A stretch of 64,000 nucleotides of DNA, from assembly GCF_011302055.1 (NCBI RefSeq), contig NZ_CP049871.1:1756501-1820500 (forward strand), given 5' to 3'. Position numbers and translations under genes: made by a program. This document shows, in pieces, positions 29,137 to 38,854 of the stretch; position 1 is the stretch's first letter, and every line of letters begins with the position of its first letter. Source of the DNA: Sphingomonas sinipercae. Lineage in GTDB: Bacteria > Pseudomonadota > Alphaproteobacteria > Sphingomonadales > Sphingomonadaceae. Below the pieces are notes generated by a model that ran no database searches, had not been told where the DNA came from, and saw only the letters and a list, made by a program, of their open reading frames with translations.

Positions 29137-30929
29137 GCTTGCGGTTTCGCGGGCGCGCCTTCGCCGACGATCTTGATCCCAAGCTCTTTCAGCTGCTTGG
29201 GAGTCACCGGGGCCGGGGCGTTCATCATCAAATCCTCGGCCTTCTGGTTCATCGGGAACAGCACGACCTCGCGGATGTTCGGCTCGCCGGCCAGCAGCAT
29301 GACGATGCGGTCAATGCCGGGCGCCGATCCGCCGTGCGGCGGCGCGCCGAACTTGAAGGCACCGATCATGCCGGGGAAGTTCGTGTCCACTTCCTCGGCG
29401 GTGTAGCCGGCGATTTCGAACGCCTTGTACATGATGTCCGGCCGATGGTTGCGGATCGCGCCGGAGCTCAGCTCCACGCCGTTGCAGACGATGTCATACT
29501 GCCAGGCAAGGATGTCGAGCGGGTCCTTGCTCTCCAGCGCTTCAAGCCCCCCCTGCGGCATCGAGAAGGGGTTGTGCGAAAAGTCGACCTTCTTCGCCTC
29601 TTCGTCATATTCGTACATCGGGAAATCGACGATCCAGCAGAAGCGGAAGGCGTCTTTTTCAATCAGGTCGAGCTGCTCGGCGACCCGGGTTCGAGCCGCG
29701 CCGGCGAGCTTCGCGGCTTCGGCTTCCTTGCCCGCGGCGAAGAAGATGCCGTCATCGGGGCCAAGCCCCATCGCTTCGGCAAGCTTGTCCATGCCCTCGG
29801 TGCCGTGGTTCTTGGCAATGGGACCGCCCCACTCGCCGCCTTTGCGGGTCGCGTAGCCGAGGCCGGCAAAGCCTTCGCCGCGCGCCCACTCGTTCATCTC
29901 GTCGAAGAACTTGCGGCTCTTGTCGGCGGTGTTCGGGGCCGGAACCGCGCGGACTGCGGCACCCTTTTCGACCAGCCCGGCGAACAGGCCGAAGCCCGAA
30001 CCGCGGAAATGCTCGCCGACGTCGCTGATCAGCAGCGGGTTGCGCAGGTCCGGCTTGTCGCTGCCGTACTTCAGCAGGGCTTCCTTGTAGGGAATGCGCA
30101 CGAATTCGCCGGCCGGAGTGACCGCCTTGCCGTCCGCAAACTCCTCGAACACCCCGGCCAGGACCGGCTCGATCGCGTTGAAAACGTCGTCCTGCGTGAC
30201 GAAGCTCATTTCGAAGTCGAGCTGATAGAATTCGCCCGGGCTTCGGTCGGCGCGCGCGTCCTCGTCGCGGAAGCAGGGCGCGATCTGGAAATAGCGGTCG
30301 AAGCCCGCGACCATGATCAATTGCTTGAACATCTGCGGCGCCTGCGGGAGCGCGTAGAACTTGCCCGGGTGCACTCGGCTGGGCACCAGGTAATCGCGCG
30401 CGCCCTCGGGGCTGCTGGCGGTCAGGATCGGGGTCTGGAACTCGGTGAACCCCTGCTCGACCATCCGCCGCCGGATCGATGCGATGACGTTGGACCGCAG
30501 CATGATGTTGGCGTGCAGCCGCTCGCGCCGAAGGTCGAGGTAACGGTATTTGAGGCGGATATCTTCGGGATACTCCGCCTCGCCCGCCACCGGCATCGGC
30601 AGCTCGGCGGCGTTCGATTGCACTTCAACCGAGTGGACGATGACCTCGATATCGCCTGTCGCAAGCTTCGGGTTGACCGCCCCGCCCTCGCGCCCGACGA
30701 CTTCGCCGTCGATCGTGACCACCGATTCGACCCGCAGGGAATCGAGCAGCTTGAGCGCATCCGAGCCGGCGCGCGCGACAAGCTGGGTCAGCCCATAATG
30801 GTCGCGCAGGTCGATAAAGAGCACCCCGCCGTGATCGCGCTTGCGGTGGATCCAGCCCGACAGCCGCACCGTCTCGCCGACGTCGGAGGCGCGCAGTTGT
30901 GCGCAAGTATGGGTGCGGTAGGCGTGCAT
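29133..30929 (-). CDS. aspS: Aspartyl-tRNA synthetase
   Basis: 598 residues from the ATG at 30927-30929 ([12 protein letters not shown]). Bacterial class II synthetase: N-terminal OB anticodon-binding domain ([12 protein letters not shown]), catalytic motif 2 with [19 protein letters not shown], a GAD insertion domain in the middle and motif 3 near [16 protein letters not shown]. The length matches bacterial AspRS. The upstream 113 bases to rnd carry divergent promoters. Confidence 0.97.
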   Translation of the reverse strand: MHAYRTHTCAQLRASDVGETVRLSGWIHRKRDHGGVLFIDLRDHYGLTQLVARAGSDALKLLDSLRVESVVTIDGEVVGREGGAVNPKLATGDIEVIVHSVEVQSNAAELPMPVAGEAEYPEDIRLKYRYLDLRRERLHANIMLRSNVIASIRRRMVEQGFTEFQTPILTASSPEGARDYLVPSRVHPGKFYALPQAPQMFKQLIMVAGFDRYFQIAPCFRDEDARADRSPGEFYQLDFEMSFVTQDDVFNAIEPVLAGVFEEFADGKAVTPAGEFVRIPYKEALLKYGSDKPDLRNPLLISDVGEHFRGSGFGLFAGLVEKGAAVRAVPAPNTADKSRKFFDEMNEWARGEGFAGLGYATRKGGEWGGPIAKNHGTEGMDKLAEAMGLGPDDGIFFAAGKEAEAAKLAGAARTRVAEQLDLIEKDAFRFCWIVDFPMYEYDEEAKKVDFSHNPFSMPQGGLEALESKDPLDILAWQYDIVCNGVELSSGAIRNHRPDIMYKAFEIAGYTAEEVDTNFPGMIGAFKFGAPPHGGSAPGIDRIVMLLAGEPNIREVVLFPMNQKAEDLMMNAPAPVTPKQLKELGIKIVGEGAPAKPQA

Positions 30930-31042
30930 GGTCGCGGGTTGCTTCCGAGTGTCTGGAGGAGCGGGAAAATCGCGCCAGCGCTTCGCCATTCGCCTCACGC
31001 TTTGTCAAGCCGCGAGGGCGACGCTATGGCCCGCCCTTCCTT

Positions 31043-32230
31043 ATGAAAATCCATCCCCTGATCACGACTACCGCCGAGCTTGAAGCTCTTGTCGGCCGCC
31101 TTGCGCAGCATCCGTTCGTCGCCGTCGACACCGAGTTCATGCGCGAAAACACCTATTGGCCCGACCTCTGCCTGATCCAGGTCGCAAGCCCGGACGAGGC
31201 GGCGGCAATCGACCCCAAGGCCGACATCGACCTGAAGCCACTGCTCGACCTGATGGTCGCTAATGAAGACGTGCTGAAAGTCTTCCACGCCGGCGGGCAG
31301 GACCTGGAAATCATCCACAACCTCACCGGCAAGACCCCCCATCCCTTGTTCGACACGCAGATTGCGGCGATGGCGCTCGGGCACGGCGAGCAGGTCGGTT
31401 ACTCCAGCCTGATCGAATCGATGCTCGGCCATGCGCTCGACAAGGGCGCGCGCTTCACCGACTGGGGCCGCCGCCCGCTCGACAAGCGCCAGATCGATTA
31501 TGCGATCGCCGACGTCACGCATCTCGCCAAGGTCTTCCCGCGCCTGGTCGAGAAATTGCGCAAGACCGGGCGCGGCGCCTGGCTCGACGAGGAAATGGAA
31601 AAGCTCGCCGACCCGTCAAGCTTCGCCTTCGAGGCCGAAGATGCGTGGAAGCGCCTGCGAGTCCCCAGCCGCAACGCCGCCGTGCTCGGCCGGCTCAAGG
31701 CCATCGCCGCCTGGCGCGAGACGGAGGCGCGGTCGAAGAACTTGCCGCGCGGCCGGATCGTCAAGGACGATACGCTGGGCGAACTCGCCGCCCACCCGCC
31801 CAAATCGCAGGACGACTTGGGCAAGATCCGCGGGCTTTCCGCGGGATGGCGAAGCAACGACATCGGCCAGCGGCTGATGCAGGCGATCGAGGCGTCGAGC
31901 CCGCTCGAGCCGGACGAAATGCCCGACCGCGAGCCGCGCCGCCCGGGCCTGACCAAGGACGGCGTGCTGGTCGCCGACCTGCTCAAGCTGCTGCTCAAGA
32001 TCCGCTCCAAGGAAACCGGCGTCGCCTCCAAGCTGATCGCCCGGAGCGACGATCTGGAAGCGCTCGCTGCCGGAGTCCGCAAGGACATCAAGATCCTCAG
32101 CGGCTGGCGCTTCGAGGAATTCGGCCGCGACGCGCTCGACCTGGTCGAAGGCCGCCTTGGCTTCGCTGTCCAGAACGGCAAGCTGAAGATGAGCCGGCTG
32201 GTGCAGGAAGAGCCCAGCGAGACGGCCTGA
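31043..32230 (+). CDS. rnd: Ribonuclease D
   Basis: 395 residues from ATG 31043 (MKIHPLITTTAEL); the longer open frame overlaps the aspS start. The DEDDy exonuclease residues are visible: VDTEFMRE, FHAGGQDLEII and YAIADVTHL. An HRDC domain follows from about residue 210, with a second C-terminal helical region. RNase D trims tRNA 3' ends. Confidence 0.95.
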   Translation: MKIHPLITTTAELEALVGRLAQHPFVAVDTEFMRENTYWPDLCLIQVASPDEAAAIDPKADIDLKPLLDLMVANEDVLKVFHAGGQDLEIIHNLTGKTPHPLFDTQIAAMALGHGEQVGYSSLIESMLGHALDKGARFTDWGRRPLDKRQIDYAIADVTHLAKVFPRLVEKLRKTGRGAWLDEEMEKLADPSSFAFEAEDAWKRLRVPSRNAAVLGRLKAIAAWRETEARSKNLPRGRIVKDDTLGELAAHPPKSQDDLGKIRGLSAGWRSNDIGQRLMQAIEASSPLEPDEMPDREPRRPGLTKDGVLVADLLKLLLKIRSKETGVASKLIARSDDLEALAAGVRKDIKILSGWRFEEFGRDALDLVEGRLGFAVQNGKLKMSRLVQEEPSETA

Positions 32231-32231
32231 C

Positions 32232-32687
32232 TTATTTGTAAGCGCCCTCGCGCAGGTTGATCCTGTGCTCGACCCACATTTTCAGTGCGGCGAGCATCTG
32301 CGACCAGCCCATGCAATTGCCGTAACTGGCCTTGACCGCCGCATCGCTCGATCGCCAGCCGCGCTCTTCGACTTCGACCTTGGTGCGCCCGGGTCGGCCG
32401 TCGACGTCGCTGAAGCGCATCGTCACTTCGATCTGATATTCCGCTTCCGGGTCGTTGGCCTTCCATTCGAACACGATCCGCTCGTTGGCGACGACGTCGG
32501 TGACGTGGACCGGGAAAGCGCCGGGGAAATCGTGGAAGTCCCAGGTCACCGTCGCGCCTTTGGCCAGCCGCGCGCTGGCGCCGCCGGTCGTGAAATAAGC
32601 GGACAGTTCCTTCGGGTCGGCGACCGCTTCGAAGACCGTCTCGCGCGGCCGGTCGACGATGATGAAAACGCGAAAAGTCGGATCCAT
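32232..32687 (-). CDS. SRPBCC/AHSA1-family protein
   Basis: 151 residues of the START-like SRPBCC fold: FIIVDRPRETVFEAVADP at the N-terminus, the strand VTWDFHDFPG, and the late GNCMGWSQMLAALKMWVEH helix. Such proteins bind hydrophobic ligands. It is divergent from an ArsR-family gene with a 52-base gap holding a palindromic operator. ArsR/SRPBCC pairs of this type are common and are usually repressor and target. Confidence 0.88.
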   Translation of the reverse strand: MDPTFRVFIIVDRPRETVFEAVADPKELSAYFTTGGASARLAKGATVTWDFHDFPGAFPVHVTDVVANERIVFEWKANDPEAEYQIEVTMRFSDVDGRPGRTKVEVEERGWRSSDAAVKASYGNCMGWSQMLAALKMWVEHRINLREGAYK

Positions 32688-32703
32688 GGCGACTCGCTCC
32701 CTG

Positions 32704-32742
32704 CTTGATCGCTGGGGAGATATGTTATAGTTTCATAACATG
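32704..32742 (+). promoter_or_regulatory. Promoter and palindromic operator of the ArsR/SRPBCC pair
   Basis: A perfect 7-bp inverted repeat (32722-32728 and 32735-32741, 6-base spacer) covers a -10-like TATAGT (32726-32731) and the ArsR start codon at 32740. A -35-like CTTGAT lies at 32704-32709. No ribosome site fits before the ATG, so a leaderless transcript is possible, with the ArsR protein blocking its own promoter. Confidence 0.55.
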
Positions 32743-33102
32743 TCAATTGAAACGCAGCACAACCAGGTGTTCCGGGCGTTGGCCTCGCCGCACCGGCGCG
32801 CCTTGCTTGACGCGTTACGCGACCAGCCGCTGACGACCGGCAATCTATGCGCCCAATTCCCGGAGCTGGACCGCTGTACCGTGATGCAGCATCTCAAGGT
32901 GCTGGAGCAGGCCGAACTGATCATCGCCGAGCGGCGCGGGCGGGAACGGTGGAACCACCTCAATCCCCTGCCCATCCATGCCATCCACGAACGCTGGATC
33001 GGGCCGCACGCCGAACGCGCCGTGGGGATGCTCGCGAAGCTCAAGCACGCCCTGGAACGCGACCGCCAACTTTCACCGGCCGAAACGACACGTTCAGCCT
33101 GA
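32740..33102 (+). CDS. ArsR-family winged-helix regulator
   Basis: 120 residues. ALASPHRRALLDALRDQPLT and the recognition helix CTVMQHLKVLEQAELI are classical ArsR/SmtB features; RGRERWNHLNP forms the wing. No metal-binding cysteine pair is seen in the usual helix, so it is probably of the metal-independent group paired with SRPBCC proteins. It likely binds the palindrome at its own start codon and controls both divergent genes. Confidence 0.9.
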   Translation: MSIETQHNQVFRALASPHRRALLDALRDQPLTTGNLCAQFPELDRCTVMQHLKVLEQAELIIAERRGRERWNHLNPLPIHAIHERWIGPHAERAVGMLAKLKHALERDRQLSPAETTRSA

Positions 33103-33177
33103 CGCAACCGAAACGGTCGCAGGAGTGTTCCAACGCTACATCACAACGGGAGCGCGCTGCCTTGCGGCGCGAAAATC

Positions 33178-34431
33178 GTGCACAAAAAATTGATCCTCAG
33201 CCTCAGCGCCTTGGCGCTGGTTACCACGACGCCCGCCTGGGCCCAGCCGCGCGGCGACGAGCCGATCGCGGTCCCGCGCACGATCAAGCAGGGTATCGAC
33301 TTCGTTTACGTCGATCCGAAAATGAGCACGGTTGCAAAGCGCAAGCAGCGGCCGCGCAACTGGCTGCAGCGATTGTTCAGCGTCGGCGACCAGAATCGCC
33401 GCGGCGCGCCCAACCCGATGTTCTTCCAGCTCGCTCAGGGCCTGCAGCAATATCAGGCGGTTTGGGGCCGGCTCCCGCAGAATAAGGTTGCCGCCGGGGC
33501 CACGTTGAAGCCGGGCCAGAAAGGCGCGCGCGTCAATGCCCTTCGCCAGCGGCTCGGGCTTCCGGCCGGCACGTACGACGACGTGCTGAAGAACCGGGTT
33601 TCAACCTATCAGCAGGTGCACGGCCTCGGGAAGCCGGACGGGATCGCCGGTAGGGCGACGATCGCCTCGCTCAATCGCGGCGCCAATTATTACGCCAAGC
33701 GCATCGCCATCAATATGGAGCGCGCTTACCGGCTGCCGACCACCGGCACGTTCGACCGTTATGTGGTCGTCGATTCGGGCGCCGCGACGGTCAGCCTGAT
33801 GGACCGCGACCGGCCGGTCGACAGCATGAAGGCGATCGTCGGCTCGACCAAGACCAAGACGCCGATGATGGCGGTGCTGATGCGCAACGCCAAGGCCAAT
33901 CCCTATTGGAACGTGCCGCCGGAACTGACCCGCAGCCTGACCGCGAAGAAGGTCAAGGAGCAGGGCCTCTCCTACTTCAAGAACTTCCATTACGAAGTGC
34001 TGTCCGACTGGTCGCCCAACGCGACGAAGGTCGATCCCAAGTCGATCGACTGGAAAGCGGTCGCTGCCGGGCGTCGCGAAGTACGCGTTCGCCAGTTGCC
34101 CGGACCGTGGAATTCGATGGGCGAGATGAAGTTCGAAATGCCCAACGATTTCGGCATCTACCTTCACGACACGCCCCATAAGGAGCTGTTCGCCAAGGAC
34201 GAACGCCACCTGAGCAATGGGTGCGTGCGGCTTGAGGATTACCGCCGCTTCGCCGGCTGGGTGTTCGGCGGCGTCCCCGATGGCGGGATGGTCGACCACG
34301 TCTTCGAACTGCCGCGCCCGATTCCGGTCTACATGACCTATCTGACGGTGTCCGGCAGCCCGACCGGGGTCACTTTCCGCCCCGATCCCTACGGCTTCGA
34401 CGACCTCGCAATGCCGCAGATGTTCGGCTGA
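33178..34431 (+). CDS. L,D-transpeptidase (YcbB-like), copy 1
   Basis: 417 residues from a GTG start (33178) with signal peptide ending near TPAWA. A peptidoglycan-binding region lies around residues 100-165 (LKPGQKGARVNALRQRLGL), then the YkuD domain. The catalytic HDTPHKELF ... SNGCVRLED motif has its cysteine at residue 349. It makes 3-3 peptidoglycan cross-links or attaches proteins to peptidoglycan. A paralogue lies at 43436-44794. A terminator hairpin follows the gene. Confidence 0.92.
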   Translation: MHKKLILSLSALALVTTTPAWAQPRGDEPIAVPRTIKQGIDFVYVDPKMSTVAKRKQRPRNWLQRLFSVGDQNRRGAPNPMFFQLAQGLQQYQAVWGRLPQNKVAAGATLKPGQKGARVNALRQRLGLPAGTYDDVLKNRVSTYQQVHGLGKPDGIAGRATIASLNRGANYYAKRIAINMERAYRLPTTGTFDRYVVVDSGAATVSLMDRDRPVDSMKAIVGSTKTKTPMMAVLMRNAKANPYWNVPPELTRSLTAKKVKEQGLSYFKNFHYEVLSDWSPNATKVDPKSIDWKAVAAGRREVRVRQLPGPWNSMGEMKFEMPNDFGIYLHDTPHKELFAKDERHLSNGCVRLEDYRRFAGWVFGGVPDGGMVDHVFELPRPIPVYMTYLTVSGSPTGVTFRPDPYGFDDLAMPQMFG

Positions 34432-34456
34432 TCGCGAAAAGCTGCCAATGAACGAA

Positions 34457-34489
34457 GGGCCGGGCAGACAATGCCCGGCCCTTTCTTTT
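34457..34489 (+). terminator. Intrinsic terminator after L,D-transpeptidase gene
   Basis: Perfect 10-bp inverted repeat (34457-34466 and 34472-34481) with a 5-nt loop followed by TTTCTTTT. It ends the plus-strand transpeptidase transcript and touches the stop of the convergent OmpA-like gene. Confidence 0.85.
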
Positions 34490-34916
34490 ACCAACCGGCG
34501 CCCGCGCCTACAGTAATTTCGACCCGGCGGTTCTGCGGTTCGGCCACCTTGTCGCCCGCGTCGATCAGCGGCCTGCTTTCGCCGAACGCCTCGACGGTCA
34601 TCACGCCGGCGGGAACGCCCTTGTCGTTCAGGTAGGCTCGAACGTTGTTGGCCATCCGCTGCGACAGGCCGACGTTGTAATCGGCCTCACGCGGGGTGTC
34701 GGTATGGCCGGAAATCATCACCTGCGTCTGGTCGCAGCCTTTGAACGCGCTCGCCACATTATCTAGGATCATCTTCGCCGACGCCGTCAGTTCATCGCTG
34801 TCCGGTTCAAAGAACACCATGTAGGGCCCGGCCTTGCACGGTGCCGCCGCGGCTGGCTGAACGGCAAAGATCGCCGCAAGTGCGGCGAACGTCAGCTTCA
34901 CGTTTAGAATTTTCAT
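34488..34916 (-). CDS. OmpA-family peptidoglycan-associated protein
   Basis: 142 residues from the ATG at 34914-34916, giving a signal peptide (LTFAALAAIFAVQPAAAA). The rest is an OmpA-C domain: FFEPDSDELT, then ISGHTDTPREADYNVGLSQRR-like helix and a final NRRVEITV strand with the diaminopimelate-binding Asp/Arg pair. No beta-barrel is present, so it is a periplasmic peptidoglycan-binding protein. Confidence 0.88.
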   Translation of the reverse strand: MKILNVKLTFAALAAIFAVQPAAAAPCKAGPYMVFFEPDSDELTASAKMILDNVASAFKGCDQTQVMISGHTDTPREADYNVGLSQRMANNVRAYLNDKGVPAGVMTVEAFGESRPLIDAGDKVAEPQNRRVEITVGAGAGW

Positions 34917-35022
34917 CAATCCCCCACGAACCAGCGGGCATGCGGCCCGCGCAACACAAACTGCCGCGCGCACGGGCGAAGTCAATCTGGCCGCTGACGC
35001 ACGCACTCGCTATGCGCACACC

Positions 35023-36678
35023 ATGACCACACGCACCGGCGGCCAAATCCTTGTCGACCAGCTCAAGATCAATGGCTGCGACCGCATTTTCACCGTCCCG
35101 GGCGAAAGCTTCCTCGCCGTCCTCGACGCACTCCACGACGCGCCGGAGATCGACGTCGTCGTCTGCCGGCAGGAAGGCGGCGTCGCCTACATGGCGGACG
35201 CTGATGGCAAGATGACCGGCCGCCCCGGCGTAGCCTTCGTCACCCGCGGGCCGGGCGCGACCAACGCCAGCGCGGGCGTCCACGTCGCCTTCCAGGATTC
35301 CACGCCGATGATCCTGTTCGTCGGCGACCTCGACCGCGGCGACCGCGACCGCGAAGGCTTCCAGGAAATCGACTTCACCCAATTCTTCGGGCCCATCGCC
35401 AAGTGGGCGGCGCGGATCGACGATGCCCGGCGGATCCCGGAATATGTCGCCCGCGCCTGGCGCGTCGCCACCGCCGGTCGGCCCGGTCCGGTCGTGCTGG
35501 CACTTCCCGAGGACATGCTCCGCGACGAGGTCGACGTGCCCGACCGCCCAGCCGTCCCGCCGCTGGCCGAGGCGCCCGACCCCGGCGCGGTGCAGGCCTT
35601 GTTCGAGCTGGTCAAGGAATCGTGCGCGCCAATCGCCATCGTCGGCGGCGCCGACTGGAGCCCGCGCGCCGCCCACCATTTCGCCAACTTCGCCTGCCGC
35701 CACGGCATACCCGTCGCCGCCGCCTTCCGCCGCCAGGATGCGATCGACAATGATTGCTCGGTCTATGCCGGGCAGCTCGGCTACGGCCCTAACCCGAAGC
35801 TGCAACAGCGGGTGCGCGACGCCGACCTCATCATCGCGGTCGGCGCCCGCCTCGGCGAATCCACCACGGACGGCTACAAGCTGATCGCGCCCGACCATCC
35901 CGGCCAGACGCTGGTACACGTCCATCCCGACCCCAATGAGCTCGGCCACGTCTATCATGCCGACCTGCCTATCTGCGCCGACATGGGCGAGTTCGCCGAG
36001 ATGCTCGCCGGCTGGGCCGAGCCCGACCTCGTCAAGTTCAGCGCCGGCGAGGAAGCGCACCGCGAGTGGCTGGAATGGTCGGAGCCCAAGGCGCGCGAGG
36101 GCGTGGCGCTCGACCTTGGTCCGTGCGTCGCTGCAATGCGGGAGAAGCTTCCGCACAACACAATCATCTGCAACGGCGCCGGCAACTTCTCCGGCTGGTG
36201 GCACCGCTATTGGCGCTACGGCGTGACTCCGACCCAGCTCGCGCCGACCTCAGGATCCATGGGCTACGGCCTTCCCGCTTCCGTCGCCGCCGCCTTGCGT
36301 TTCAAGGATCGGCCGGTCGTCTGCGTCGCCGGCGACGGCGATTTCCTTATGAACGGGCAGGAGCTTGCAACCGCGGCGCAATATGGCGCCGACCTGCTCG
36401 TCATCCTCGTCGACAATTCGAGCTACGGCACCATCCGGATGCACCAGGAACGCGAATATCCCGACCGCATCTCGGCGACCGCACTCAAAAGCCCGGACTT
36501 CGCTGCACTGGCCCGAGCCTATGGCGGCTGGTCCGAGACAGTCGAGCGTACCGAGGATTTCGCCCCCGCGCTCGACCGGGCGATGGAGCAGCGCGGAATC
36601 CGCCTGATCCACTGCAGGACCGACGTCGAAGTGATCAGCAACGCGACGACGATTTCGGCGCTCCGCGAGCGCTCCTGA
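35023..36678 (+). CDS. Thiamine-diphosphate-dependent enzyme (acetolactate synthase-like)
   Basis: 551 residues with the three-domain layout of acetolactate synthase/benzoylformate decarboxylase relatives. The catalytic glutamate lies in VVCRQEGGVAYMAD, and the ThDP/Mg motif is GDGDFLMNGQELATA ending in LVDNSSYGT. It is not flanked by an ilvN-type regulatory subunit, so a catabolic or decarboxylase role is more likely than branched-chain synthesis. Substrate unknown. Confidence 0.88.
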   Translation: MTTRTGGQILVDQLKINGCDRIFTVPGESFLAVLDALHDAPEIDVVVCRQEGGVAYMADADGKMTGRPGVAFVTRGPGATNASAGVHVAFQDSTPMILFVGDLDRGDRDREGFQEIDFTQFFGPIAKWAARIDDARRIPEYVARAWRVATAGRPGPVVLALPEDMLRDEVDVPDRPAVPPLAEAPDPGAVQALFELVKESCAPIAIVGGADWSPRAAHHFANFACRHGIPVAAAFRRQDAIDNDCSVYAGQLGYGPNPKLQQRVRDADLIIAVGARLGESTTDGYKLIAPDHPGQTLVHVHPDPNELGHVYHADLPICADMGEFAEMLAGWAEPDLVKFSAGEEAHREWLEWSEPKAREGVALDLGPCVAAMREKLPHNTIICNGAGNFSGWWHRYWRYGVTPTQLAPTSGSMGYGLPASVAAALRFKDRPVVCVAGDGDFLMNGQELATAAQYGADLLVILVDNSSYGTIRMHQEREYPDRISATALKSPDFAALARAYGGWSETVERTEDFAPALDRAMEQRGIRLIHCRTDVEVISNATTISALRERS

Positions 36679-36933
36679 TCAGTTGATCGCGGCTTCCTCC
36701 GCGGCGCGGAACAGCCGTTCGTTCAGCTCCGCCGCAAGCTCCGGCCGCTCGCCCCACAAGCGGATTGGCCGGCCGAGCGTATCGAGCCGATAGAATTCGG
36801 CGCTGGCCAGTTCGCGCAGCGGGATCGCCGGATTTCCAATCGCCGCTATCTGGTGCGCCGGGAGCGCCAGATGCGACGGCAGCTCGTCAGCAAACTTCCC
36901 CAACAATTGATTTCGGCCTCGGTTACGCGCCAT
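36679..36933 (-). CDS. Conserved-looking small protein, function unknown
   Basis: 84 residues with a good AAGGAAG ribosome site six bases before ATG 36931-36933. The protein is soluble, rich in Ala/Leu/Glu, with HLALPAHQIAAIGNPAIPL followed by RLDTLGRPIRLWGERPEL and a final helix NERLFRAAEEAA. No domain recognised. It abuts the stop of the convergent ThDP enzyme with no gap. Confidence 0.65.
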   Translation of the reverse strand: MARNRGRNQLLGKFADELPSHLALPAHQIAAIGNPAIPLRELASAEFYRLDTLGRPIRLWGERPELAAELNERLFRAAEEAAIN

Positions 36934-37065
36934 CGCTTACTTCCTTGTATACACTAGGAATTTATCGCGACGGCCTAACGCGGCCTTTCGATTCGCATTA
37001 ACTTAAATTGGGTCCGATCTGGCAGTCATCGCCCCGCTTTCGACTCCGTCTCGGAAATGCTTGGT

Positions 37066-37719
37066 CTAGTCCTCGCTCCACCCTTCCCTGCCGATCAGCG
37101 GCACGAAGCGCACCGGGCAGAGTTCATCCTCGACGATGCGCCCCTCTGCAGTGCGCGTCACCCGCACCAGCGTCTGCCCGGCCGCCGCTGCTCCGATCGG
37201 CATGACGAGGCGACCGCCGGGTGCAAGCTGCTCGAGCAGCGGCTCGGGTATGTGGCTCCCGCTCGCCGCGGCGAAGATGGCGTCGAAGGGCGCTGCTTCC
37301 GGCCAACCAAGCGTGCCGTCACCCGCGGCAATGTGGGCGTTGTTGTAGCCAAGCCGGCGCAGCCGGTCGCGCGCCAAGTCCGCAAGCTCAGGGTGCCGCT
37401 CGATCGCGAACACCTCGCCGGCGATTTGGCTGAGGATCGCCGTGGCATAGCCCGAGCCGGCACCGACCTCGATCACGCGGTCGCCCGCTTTCACGCCCGC
37501 CGCCTCGATCATCAGCGCCACGATATAGGGCTGCGAAATCGTCTGCCCGCACTCGATCGGCAGGGGGTGGTCGTCATAGGCACGAGCCGCCTGCTCGATT
37601 GAGACGAACAGTTCGCGCGGAACCTCCCGGAACGCATCGAGGATGCGCGTATCCTCGATCCCGCGATCGGCGATCTGCCTTTGGACCATTGCCTCGCGAA
37701 GGGCCGCGAAATCGTGCAC
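37066..37719 (-). CDS. pcm: Protein-L-isoaspartate O-methyltransferase
   Basis: 217 residues. MVQRQIADRGIEDTRILDAF and the SAM-binding motif VIEVGAGSGYATAILSQ identify the family; GQTISQPYIVALM is the PCMT signature. It methylates isoaspartyl residues as a first step in repairing aged proteins. It sits 32 bases downstream of the thiG stop on the opposite reading side of the same strand run thiS-thiG-pcm. Confidence 0.92.
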   Translation of the reverse strand: MHDFAALREAMVQRQIADRGIEDTRILDAFREVPRELFVSIEQAARAYDDHPLPIECGQTISQPYIVALMIEAAGVKAGDRVIEVGAGSGYATAILSQIAGEVFAIERHPELADLARDRLRRLGYNNAHIAAGDGTLGWPEAAPFDAIFAAASGSHIPEPLLEQLAPGGRLVMPIGAAAAGQTLVRVTRTAEGRIVEDELCPVRFVPLIGREGWSED

Positions 37720-37751
37720 CGGCGAAAAACGCTCGCGGGCCGGAACCGTTG

Positions 37752-38543
37752 CTAGATCAGCCCCGCCAGTGGGCTGCTCGGGTCGGCGTAGCGGCGCTTG
37801 GGCATCCGCCCGGCCAGATACGCCTGCCGCCCGGCCTCGACGGCATTCTTCATTGCCCGCGCCATCAGCACCGGGTCCTTGGCCTCGGCGATGGCGGTGT
37901 TCATCAGCACGCCGTCGCAGCCCAGCTCCATTGCCTGCGCGGCATCGCTGGCCGTGCCGACTCCGGCGTCGACCAGCACCGGCACGCCGGCGCCTTCGAC
38001 GATCAGCCGGATCGTGACCCGGTTCTGGATTCCCAGCCCCGACCCGATCGGCGCGCCCAGCGGCATGATCGCCACCGCGCCGGCTTCCTCAAGCTGCTTC
38101 GCGGCGATCGGATCGTCGACGCAATAGACCATCGGCTCGAAGCCTTCCCTGACCAGCACTTCGGTGGCTTTCAGCGTCTCGCGCATGTCGGGGTACAGCG
38201 TGCGCGCTTCCCCCAGCACCTCCAGCTTGACCAGGGTCCATCCCCCCGCCTCGCGCGCCAGCCGGAGCGTTCGGATCGCGTCGTCGGCAGTGAAGCAGCC
38301 GGCGGTGTTGGGCAGGTACATGACCTTTTTCGGGTCGATGAAATCGGTCAGCATCGGCTGCGACGGGTCGGCGACATTCACGCGCCGCACCGCAACGGTG
38401 ACGATCTCCGCGCCGCTCGCCTCGACCGCGGCGGCATTCTCCTCGAAGCTCTTATATTTGCCGGTGCCGACGATCAGCCGCGAGCTGAAGTTGCGCCCGG
38501 CGACGGTCCAGCTGTCCGCTTTCACTTCGCTTGCCGCATTCAC
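37752..38543 (-). CDS. thiG: Thiazole synthase
   Basis: 263 residues of the ThiG TIM barrel. The Schiff-base lysine region is in [14 protein letters not shown] and the phosphate-binding segments [19 protein letters not shown] and [18 protein letters not shown] are intact. It builds the thiazole phosphate of thiamine from deoxyxylulose phosphate and sulfur carried by ThiS, encoded one base upstream. Confidence 0.95.
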   Translation of the reverse strand: MNAASEVKADSWTVAGRNFSSRLIVGTGKYKSFEENAAAVEASGAEIVTVAVRRVNVADPSQPMLTDFIDPKKVMYLPNTAGCFTADDAIRTLRLAREAGGWTLVKLEVLGEARTLYPDMRETLKATEVLVREGFEPMVYCVDDPIAAKQLEEAGAVAIMPLGAPIGSGLGIQNRVTIRLIVEGAGVPVLVDAGVGTASDAAQAMELGCDGVLMNTAIAEAKDPVLMARAMKNAVEAGRQAYLAGRMPKRRYADPSSPLAGLI

Positions 38544-38544
38544 T

Positions 38545-38772
38545 TCAACCTCCTCCGACGAAATGGACGATCTCGAACGCGTCGCCCTCGTTCACCGCGA
38601 CGTCGCCCAGCGTCGATCGCGGGACGATCTCCCGGTTCCGCTCGACCGCGACTCGCTCGGGCGCGATGCCGAGCGCGCTTAGCATCGCTGCGATCGTGCA
38701 TCCGGGCGCGATCCGGTGCGTTTGTCCGTTCACCTGCACGGTGAGCGATTGTGACGAAGCCGTTGCAGTCAT
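38545..38772 (-). CDS. thiS: Sulfur carrier protein ThiS
   Basis: 75-residue ubiquitin-like protein ending in VHFVGGG; the C-terminal Gly-Gly is activated and thiocarboxylated before sulfur transfer to ThiG. It is the first gene of the thiS-thiG pair. No complete thiamine riboswitch was found before it, although a short sequence resembles its 3' half. Confidence 0.93.
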   Translation of the reverse strand: MTATASSQSLTVQVNGQTHRIAPGCTIAAMLSALGIAPERVAVERNREIVPRSTLGDVAVNEGDAFEIVHFVGGG

Positions 38773-38854
38773 GTCTGCGGCTCATATAGAGGCGCGTCGA
38801 GCCGACGCCACCCGCCGGCAACCCATCAGGTTTCGAATTCAACAGGGGATTTGC

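Noticed and set aside
38773..38854. Thiamine (TPP) riboswitch before thiS
   Set aside because: The minus strand has ACCTGATGGGTT and GCCGGCG, like the 3' half of a THI box, but the CTGAGA segment and the 5' half are absent and the joining bases are too few.
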